A stretch of 64,000 bases of DNA from Doris montereyensis (Eukaryota; Mollusca; Gastropoda; Nudibranchia; Dorididae), in the NCBI GenBank assembly GCA_037039925.1, contig JAXRKP010000045.1:571714-635713 (forward strand), written 5' to 3'. The notes below the pieces were generated by a model. That model did no database searches. It was not told where the DNA came from and saw only the letters and a program-made list of their open reading frames with translations. Below are positions 10,640 through 64,000 of this stretch, piece after piece; position 1 is the stretch's first letter; the number at the start of each line of letters is the position of its first letter. A program made the position numbers and the translations under genes.

Positions 10640-10939
10640 TCTCTAATGTGATCTCAAGGTTTTATTTTAGTAGGATTTTATGATTTTGTCAGGATTTATC
10701 TGTCAGTAAATAGGCAAGGGATCTCGTGCACAAAGTCTTGTAATTTGCACACGAGACATCTTTTTTTATCGTCCACCTCCTATGGGACTAGGCGTCCGAT
10801 TCACTTACCTGGACCAGAGGGGTAATTTTTACTCGAAAGAAGACCCTAAGAAACTTTTCAACCTGTCGGGGGTCGAAACCATGACCATTTGGTTGAGAGG
10901 CCGACACCTTACCTCTTATTGACTACCGAGTCCCCGAGG
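10640..10939 (-). mobile_element. SINE family A, copy 2
   Basis: Reverse orientation. Carries GTGCACAAAGTCTTGTAATTTGCACACG, the CACTTACCTGGACCAG block and the tRNA-like head ending in GACTACCGAGTCCCCG. Head-to-head with copy 3. Confidence 0.8.
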
Positions 10940-11060
10940 TCGAGGCAAACTAGTTCCCTCGATATTGCAGTTTTCTAGCCCTACAGGGCTGTGGAGACGG
11001 CCATTGGTAGTTGCAGTTGTAAAGGCTCTCTGCCTTAGTTCGCCTGGATCTGTGCTCAAA

Positions 11061-11362
11061 GGGGACTCGGTAGTCTAGAAGCAAGGACCAAAAGGTAGCA
11101 GGTTCGAGCCCCGCCAAAGGTTCAAATATTTCCACAAGTTTTTTTAGAGCAAAATCAACCCCCCCCCGGTCCAGGTAGGTGGATGGACACCTCAGTCCCT
11201 TCGGAGACGGACGATAACAAAAGTTCTCTTGTGCAGATAACACCACTTTGTGCACAATAAATATCCCTTGGCCGTTTATGACGATCAGGGCAAAATGAAC
11301 AATCCTACCAAAACCCCCGAGATCACCTAAGTTGTGGATGTGGATAAATCAAATCAAATCAA
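11061..11362 (+). mobile_element. SINE family A, copy 3 (best preserved)
   Basis: Begins GGGGACTCGGTAGTCTAGAAGCAAGGA (A-box-like) and has GGTTCGAGCCCCG (B-box-like) 40 bases later, typical of a tRNA-derived Pol III promoter. The body contains GGTCCAGGTAGGTGGATGG and TTTGTGCACAA. The 3' end is GTTGTGGATGTGGATAAATC followed by an AAATC repeat. A (CTT)n microsatellite starts right after the tail. Confidence 0.85.
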
Positions 11363-11365
11363 AAG

Positions 11366-11632
11366 TTCTTCTTCTTCTTCTTCTTTTTCTTCTTTTTCTT
11401 CTTCTTCTTCTTCTTCTTCTTCTTCTTCTTCTTCTTCTTCTTCTTCTTCTTCTTCTTCTTCTTTTCGTCTTCTTCTTCTTCTTCTTCTTCTTCTTCTTCT
11501 TCTTCTTCTTCTTCTTCTTCTTCTTCTTCTTCTTCTTCTTCTTCTTCTTCTTCTTCTTCTTCTTCTTCTTCTTCTTCTTCTTCTTCTTCTTCTTCTTCTT
11601 CTTCTTCTTCTTCTTCTTCTTCTTCTTCTTCG
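11366..11632. repeat. (CTT)n microsatellite, about 265 bp
   Basis: Nearly pure CTT. One CGT interruption near 11,466. Long open frames here are artefacts of the repeat. Confidence 0.95.
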
Positions 11633-12700
11633 TTTTACTAATCCTAGTTTTTATTATGTACATGGGATGTTTCTAAATGCTTGTCCCAAAATGGATGTTG
11701 TCCTTAGATCAAGCATTATAATACACAAACAATGCCTTTATTATATAATGCCGAGCTAGCTTTGGCATTTCTTGACGTTACCTTGTTACCCAAAAGTCTA
11801 ATGGCAACCCCCGATCGCTAAATTTAAACCAGACTTCCGTGTCCCCTGGCCAACTGTAATCACGTGAGCGTCATTGGTTTCGGTTGAAAGGGTTCTCTTT
11901 GAGCTGAAACTAGCCAATCATTTCGACAAGACTTTAAGATAATTCAATGCCTTGAAACTAAACGTCTAGATACATTTCAGTGGCTCCATTGATTAAGTTT
12001 GGTGTCAATTATACATGACTGTAGTTAATTTCATTTTCTTAATCCCCCCCACCCTACTTAACCACAAGTTGCACTCAAATTTTAATTAGTATAATTAATT
12101 GATTGCGTTTATCTCCAATTGTATGTCGACCAATAACATATAACCACAAGCTGTATTGAATATACTCAAATGATTATGTTATGTTTGAGGACAATTTGTA
12201 TCACGTCCATAACACATTATAACCGAAAGCTACATGTTAGTAGGCTTCAATTGATTGGCTTGATGTCAATTGAATTACACATCAGACTAACCACAGTCCA
12301 ACAACTAGTTGGAGTGTTTGAAGTCAAGAACCAGGGGCAGTCATGGTTGTTTACAAGTAATCAGGCAGGTTACATGGCCATATAACTGTATGTAGGGTTT
12401 AATTTAGCACCGGCTTGCTTTACGCCCGTGATAATTTTTTTATTTGCCTTGCTCAGGCACTAGTTCAAGTATATCTAAATCTAGTTTGTACGTGCGTTAC
12501 TGTACAAGGCAAATGAACCCTTAAAAACCTGTCACTTAAAACATAGGATAGGCCTAGTTTGTAATACGTGTACAGTAGTTTCTATATAATACAATGTAGT
12601 GTTGTTTGTTTGACATTCATGTCGTTTGATGACACGATGGTCCAGAAAGGATGATTCCGGAACGCAGAACGAATGAAAAAAGAAACAGAAGTTTATTATC
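11633..12700. other. About 1 kb with no gene seen
   Basis: Unique-looking AT-rich sequence. Open frames are short and without family resemblance. Confidence 0.5.
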
Positions 12701-12701
<1 letters not shown>

Positions 12702-12768
<67 letters not shown>

Positions 12769-12796
12769 TAATAATAATAATAATAATATTATCAAT
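12702..12796. repeat. (AAT)n microsatellite
   Basis: Pure AAT/TAA run with one AAC interruption near 12,766. Followed by a short (TG)n stretch near 12,902-12,925. Confidence 0.95.
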
Positions 12797-13220
12797 AATT
12801 AGTTCGTTTACATGTTTTATTTCAATAACAAATCTCAAAGTAGGCTACTCGTCCTTCGCAATTTCAAACATCACGAAGTCGGAGGAATGCGCGTGCCTTG
12901 AGTGTGTGTGAGTGTGTGTGTGTGTGAGTGCGTGCGTGTGCTTTGTGTGTTTGTTCAAAGACAATTTTGTTGTTGTTGATCTTATCCAGGATGTTTATAC
13001 CCCAAAAGAACAGTTAGTATTTGTCTGATTTCTTCACTTGACTTGTGTGTGAGCGAATATCCTGCTACAGCCACAGAACGTTTAAAAAAAAAGGAAATAG
13101 CTTTAAATCATTGCGATTATATTAATTTCGTTACCACGTGGTGCTGTACAAGCAGTTTCATTGTACTGTCGCCCAAATCAAGTGAAGTTATTATTTTTTT
13201 TAGTTTTTGTGTTTTAAAAG

Positions 13221-13514
13221 CTAATTTTACCCACATCCACAACTAAGGTAATCTCGGGGTTGTTTTTTAATTATTTTTTTCTTTAATTTTACCCGGCCTG
13301 CGCCATCAACAGCCAATGAATCTTTAACGTGCACAAAGTGTTGTGATCTACTAACAGGACTTCCTTTTTAACATCAGTCTCCAGTGGGACTAGGTGCCTA
13401 TCCGCTACATGGCCTAGAAGAATTCAAGAAAATTTTACATGTCGGGTCACAAACCTACAACCTCTAGATGACAGGCAGACGCCTTATCTCTAGCTGGACC
13501 ATCATGTCTCCCTA
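13221..13514 (-). mobile_element. SINE family A, copy 4
   Basis: Reverse. Starts with the complemented tail TTTTACCCACATCCACAACTAAGGT, then AACAGCCAATGAATCTTTAACG, GTGCACAAAGTGTTGTGATCT, and the head near 13,440-13,510. Forms a larger inverted pair with copy 5. Confidence 0.8.
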
Positions 13515-13875
13515 GACAAGTCAGCGAGGAAAGCTATGAAGGAATCTGAATAAATTTCCCGATGGGGTTAAATAGATTAAAATAATGTGACGTTGATGAG
13601 CTTACGTGTGTTTGCATACTGGCTTTATCATATGTTAATGTGTCTTTAATATCGTACAATAAATTACTTTTTTTATTGTGTTGAACATTGTACTAGGCAT
13701 GCTTAACTGTCGAGGAGATACCATGTTCTTGAAATCAGTTGTCCTGCTGTGAATAATGTGTTGCGATTCGTCAAACAGATTTTCATAAGAGCAAACCTAT
13801 GAGCTTGTCAAGTTATTTGTCTCTGCTTGCCTCGCTGACTTGTCTAGGGAGACACAGTGGTCCAACCAGAGATAG
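13490..13875. repeat. Inverted repeat arms flanking about 300 bp
   Basis: The arm at about 13,496-13,530 (GGACC, then TCTCCCTAGACAAGTCAGCGAGG) is repeated in reverse complement at about 13,829-13,863. The shared CTCGCTGACTTGTCTAG lies outside the SINE head, so the arms include non-SINE flank. Confidence 0.8.
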
Positions 13876-13965
13876 AACGTCTGCCTTTCAACTAGAAGGT
13901 TGTGGTTTCGTGCCCCGACAGGTTGTATAGCTTACTCAAATTCTTCAAAACTTTCGCTACCTTTG
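13846..13965 (+). mobile_element. SINE family A, copy 5 (head only)
   Basis: tRNA-like head GGGAGACACAGTGGTCCAACC with GGTTGTGGTTTCGTGCCCC, then CGACAGGTTGTA. The body is truncated at about 13,965. Confidence 0.65.
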
Positions 13966-14089
13966 TTTTATATTCGCAACTGATCTAAACTGAAGTGGGT
14001 GGCCGGATGGTTAGACAATTCAATTTCAGACCGCACAATCATGCGTTCAGATGCCAATTTGGTCAGCTCCCCATCCTTCTTTTCTTTTA

Positions 14090-15430
14090 CTTTAACCTGA
14101 GGTGAACTTGATAAAACGTTTTCTTTTATTTCAACCTGAGATCATCACACATGGTGAAATTAGAGGAAATTTCGATAAAATGTTTTCTTTTATTTCAACC
14201 TGAGATCATCACACATGGTGAACAGAGGAAATTTCGATAAAATGTTTTCTTTTACTTCAACTTGAGATCATCACACATGGTGAACAGGGGAAATTATGAT
14301 AAATGTTTTCTTTTACTTCAACTTGAGATCATCACACATGGTGAACAAGGAAATTACGATAAAATGTTTTCTTTTTACTTCAACTTGAGATCATCACACA
14401 TGGTGAAAAGGGAAAACTTGAGATACGATGGTGAACAAAATTACGATGAAATGTTCTCTTTACTTCAACTTGAGATCATCACACATGGTGAACAGGGAAA
14501 TTACGATGAAATCTTTTCTTTTACTTCAACTTGAACAGGGGAGATCATCACACATGGTGAACAGGGGAAATTACGATCAAATGTTTTCTTTTATCAACTT
14601 GAGATCATCACACATGGTGAACAGGGAAAATTACGTTGAAATGTTTTCTTTTACTTCAACTTGAGATCATCACACATGGTGAACAGGGAAAATTACGATG
14701 AAATCTTTTCTTTTACTTCAACTTGAGATTATCACACATGGTGAACAGGGGAAATTATGATAAAATGTTTTCTTTTACTTCAACTTGAAATCATCACACA
14801 TGGTGAACAGGGAAAATTACGATGAAATATTTTCTTTTACTTCAACCTGAGATTATTACATAGTGAACAGGGGAATTTTCTTTTACTTTAACCTGAGGTC
14901 TTCGCACACAGTAAACAGGGAAATTTTCGATAAAATGTTTGTTTTTGCTTCAACATGAGATCTTCGCACATAATGAACAGGGAAATTTCGATAAAATATT
15001 TTCTATTACTTCAACCTGAGGTCTTCACACATAGTGAACAGGGGAAATTACGATAAAATGTTTTCTTTTACTTCAACCTGAGATTATTACACATATAGTG
15101 AATAGGGAAATTACGATAAAATGTTTTCTTTTACTTCAACCTGAGATCTTCGCACTTAGTGAACAGGGGAAATTACGATAAAAGTTTTCTTTTACTTCAA
15201 CCTGAGATTATTACACATATAGTGAACAGGGGAAATTACGATAAAATGTTTTCTTTACTCAACCTGAGGTCTTCGCACTTAGCGAACAGGGGAAATTACG
15301 ATAAAAGATTTTCTTTTACTTCAACCTCAGATCATTGGACATGGTGAACGGGGCAAATTTCTATCAAATATTTTTTATACTTCAACCTGAGATCATTGCA
15401 CATGGTGACCGGGTAAAAATTTCGATGAAA
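14090..15430. repeat. Minisatellite array, about 62-bp unit, roughly 21 copies
   Basis: Each unit carries GAGATCATCACACATGGTGA, ACAGGGGAAATTACGATAAA and ATGTTTTCTTTTACTTCAAC. Spacing of the GAGATC core measured at 64, 62, 61 and 62 bp in the first copies. Right-hand copies switch to GAGGTCTTCGCACATAGTGA variants, so at least two sub-families exist. Open frames through the array are repeat artefacts. Confidence 0.95.
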
Positions 15431-17236
<1,806 letters not shown>

Positions 17237-17339
17237 AGAGAGAGAGAGAAAGGGAGACAGAGAGTATGCAGGAGAATGGTTTAAGCAAGATGGACAGATA
17301 GTTTTATCAGGTATTATGATTGACAAAAATTCTTAACAT

Positions 17340-17735
17340 TTGAAAACTTTATTTCAGCAGTGGTGTCTGGCAAAATTCTTTCTTATTTTATTCTTATTAA
17401 TTGTTTTCGTCTATAATATATTGAATATTATAAGAAGAAAAAAAAAGAAAAGAAAATTATTAGACAAAACATATTTTGTTATTGAATGTAATGGGGCTAC
17501 GGCATTGAGAATTAAAAAAGAAAAACAACCTTTTTTCATATTAACATATAGTAAGCATCTCATAAGTAAACTAAAATGTACATAAAATTAAAACAGACAA
17601 AATCATGCACAAGGTATCCCAAAACTTGTAACAGCCCTCTTACTCTTTCAACAGTTTGTGACATTGTTACTAATGTAAAGAGGATTGTAAATCTAGGTTT
17701 AGATGTGCGCTTGTGAAAACAGACATCAAAATAAG
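17340..17735. repeat. Diverged duplicate blocks near the 3' end of the PKHD1L1-like gene
   Basis: 17,340-17,620 resembles 18,490-18,770, sharing TTCTTTCTTATTTT, TATTGAAT, GGCATTGAGAATT and GACAAAATCNTGNACAAG. The adjoining 17,620-17,735 resembles 24,838-24,955 on the same strand, sharing GGATTGTAAATCTAGGTTTAGATGTG. Confidence 0.75.
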
Positions 17736-18010
17736 TACTTTTTGTCAACAATAACAATTCATTTCCATTTGAAAGAGCGATCAGAAATTTTAACAATATC
17801 TTATCGATTCAAGTCTCTTGTATTTCAAGGCAAGAGCCTCCAAGATATTAGCTCAAAGATGAATACTTTTATACGTAAAAAACATTGTACATACATTGTA
17901 TATAAATAAACAAAACAATAAATAAACAAGTAAATGCATAAATAATAAAGAAAAACCCCCCAACAAAATAAAGAAATAAAGAAAGAAAGATATGAACATA
18001 AAGCTGGATC

Positions 18011-18016
18011 TTTATT
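18011..18016 (-). promoter_or_regulatory. Candidate polyadenylation signal of the PKHD1L1-like gene
   Basis: AATAAA on the minus strand about 140 bases after the stop codon, followed by a T/GT-rich stretch near 17,960-18,000. It is the nearest canonical hexamer to the stop. Confidence 0.5.
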
Positions 18017-18156
18017 GATTTCAACAAGGACGGATTCTTTAAAATAAAGCATACTTGCCGGAGACAAATTAATATAAGCCCTTACATGCATATCTCAGCA
18101 ACGTCAGCTTCTAAATAATACTTTAAGAAAATATCAGCAACATCGATCATTTCACT

Positions 18157-63351
<45,195 letters not shown>

Positions 63352-63514
63352 CTGTAAGTAAGAAATGCCATGGAGAAAACAATAATACTATTACAAAATA
63401 TATTGAGGTAGAATAAAATATTATTTCACAAAAAATTGCGGTACAATAATATGCTACTCATCATGATGATAATAAAGAAAAAAGCGGCAGGATGAATGAA
63501 TTTGAATTTACTAT

Positions 63515-63522
63515 ATTCATCA

Positions 63523-63554
<32 letters not shown>

Positions 63555-63568
63555 ATCATCATCATCAT
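63515..63568. repeat. (ATC)n microsatellite
   Basis: CATCAT run with one interruption. Confidence 0.95.
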
Positions 63569-63599
63569 GTCCTGTTACGCCTTGAGGTCTCTGGTTCAA

Positions 63600-64000
63600 T
63601 ATACATTCAAACCTCGTTATAAAGCCCCCGTTATATCGCCATTCTCGCTTACCGCTAGCTTTTTACCTGTGTGGGGATCTGATACTATACAAAAACATGA
63701 AATACCTCGTTATATCGCCATCCGACAATGATTTGGCAGGAACGTCGTTCCTTCATGACTACTGTAAGGTACAACTTGTCATATCGCCACCGTGCATCAC
63801 CATTTCCTTCCCGAAGTGATGCAAGCGGGTATAAGTAGAATGTAGTTTGGCTTGGTCACAGATCACGGAGTCAAACACACACTATACACATAGACTATAG
63901 ATTCAATCATCATTGGCATGATTGTGTGTCATAGTACTCATACTCTTACGGAAATGACAATGTTACTAATGACACAGTGCCTCTTCTTTATGAGAATGAG
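63600..64000. mobile_element. Possible pogo/Tigger-like transposon end
   Basis: AAACCTCGTTATAAAGCCCCCGTTATATCGCCATTCTCGC with repeated CCTCGTTATATCGCCA (three related copies by 63,790) resembles terminal regions of pogo-type elements or their MITEs. The other end is outside the window and no transposase is seen. Confidence 0.4.

Noticed and set aside
11061..11130. True tRNA gene
   Set aside because: It has A- and B-box-like blocks but no foldable cloverleaf by eye, and the sequence continues into a shared SINE body.
13043..13246. Short plus-strand frame starting MCVSEYPATATERL
   Set aside because: No domain, and it ends within the SINE A copy.
14262..15347. Open frames of repeated RSSHMVNRGNYDK units
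   Set aside because: Frame created by the 62-bp array. Unit length is not a multiple of three and frames break between units.
14090..15430. CRISPR-like array
   Set aside because: Units are homologous along their whole length with no unique spacers, and the genome is animal.

Overview
This is eukaryotic, intron-rich, AT-rich animal DNA. It carries very many microsatellites, tRNA-like SINEs, LINE fragments and one LTR retrotransposon. A lophotrochozoan, most likely a mollusc, is my best guess from the repeat style and the protein divergence from vertebrates, but no marker fixes the species.

Layout. Bases 1-2,667 hold a decayed APE-type LINE on the plus strand. Bases 4,215-10,560 hold a degenerate LTR retrotransposon with paired LTRs, a proline-tRNA-like primer site, a SCAN-like capsid region, zinc knuckles, protease, integrase, reverse transcriptase and RNase H. 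Its integrase lies BEFORE the reverse transcriptase, the order of Gmr1-like Ty3/gypsy elements. Bases 10,600-14,000 are SINE copies in inverted pairs plus microsatellites. Bases 14,090-15,430 are a tandem array of about 62-bp units. Bases 15,430-18,150 show no gene.

From 18,157 to beyond 63,351 the minus strand encodes the C-terminal part of one very large gene, a fibrocystin-L (PKHD1L1) homologue. I placed 42 coding exons from splice sites, reading frame and domain order: IPT/TIG repeats, first G8 domain, parallel beta-helix (PbH1) region, second G8 domain, second PbH1 region, a long ectodomain with a dibasic cleavage-like site, one transmembrane helix and a Ser/Pro-rich cytoplasmic tail. 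The 5' exons lie past the window's right edge. Nearly all splice sites are canonical, with one GC-AG intron.

Roughly fifteen places in these exons need a one-base change to keep the conserved frame, mostly in homopolymer runs. This looks like assembly error rather than gene death, because splice sites and protein conservation are otherwise intact. The introns hold further SINE and LINE pieces, diverged intronic duplications and very long microsatellites, including a (TTC)n/(GAA)n inverted pair inside one intron.

No rRNA, tRNA, CRISPR array or prokaryotic system was seen. The most unusual system is the Gmr1-like retrotransposon with the rearranged pol order and SCAN-like capsid.
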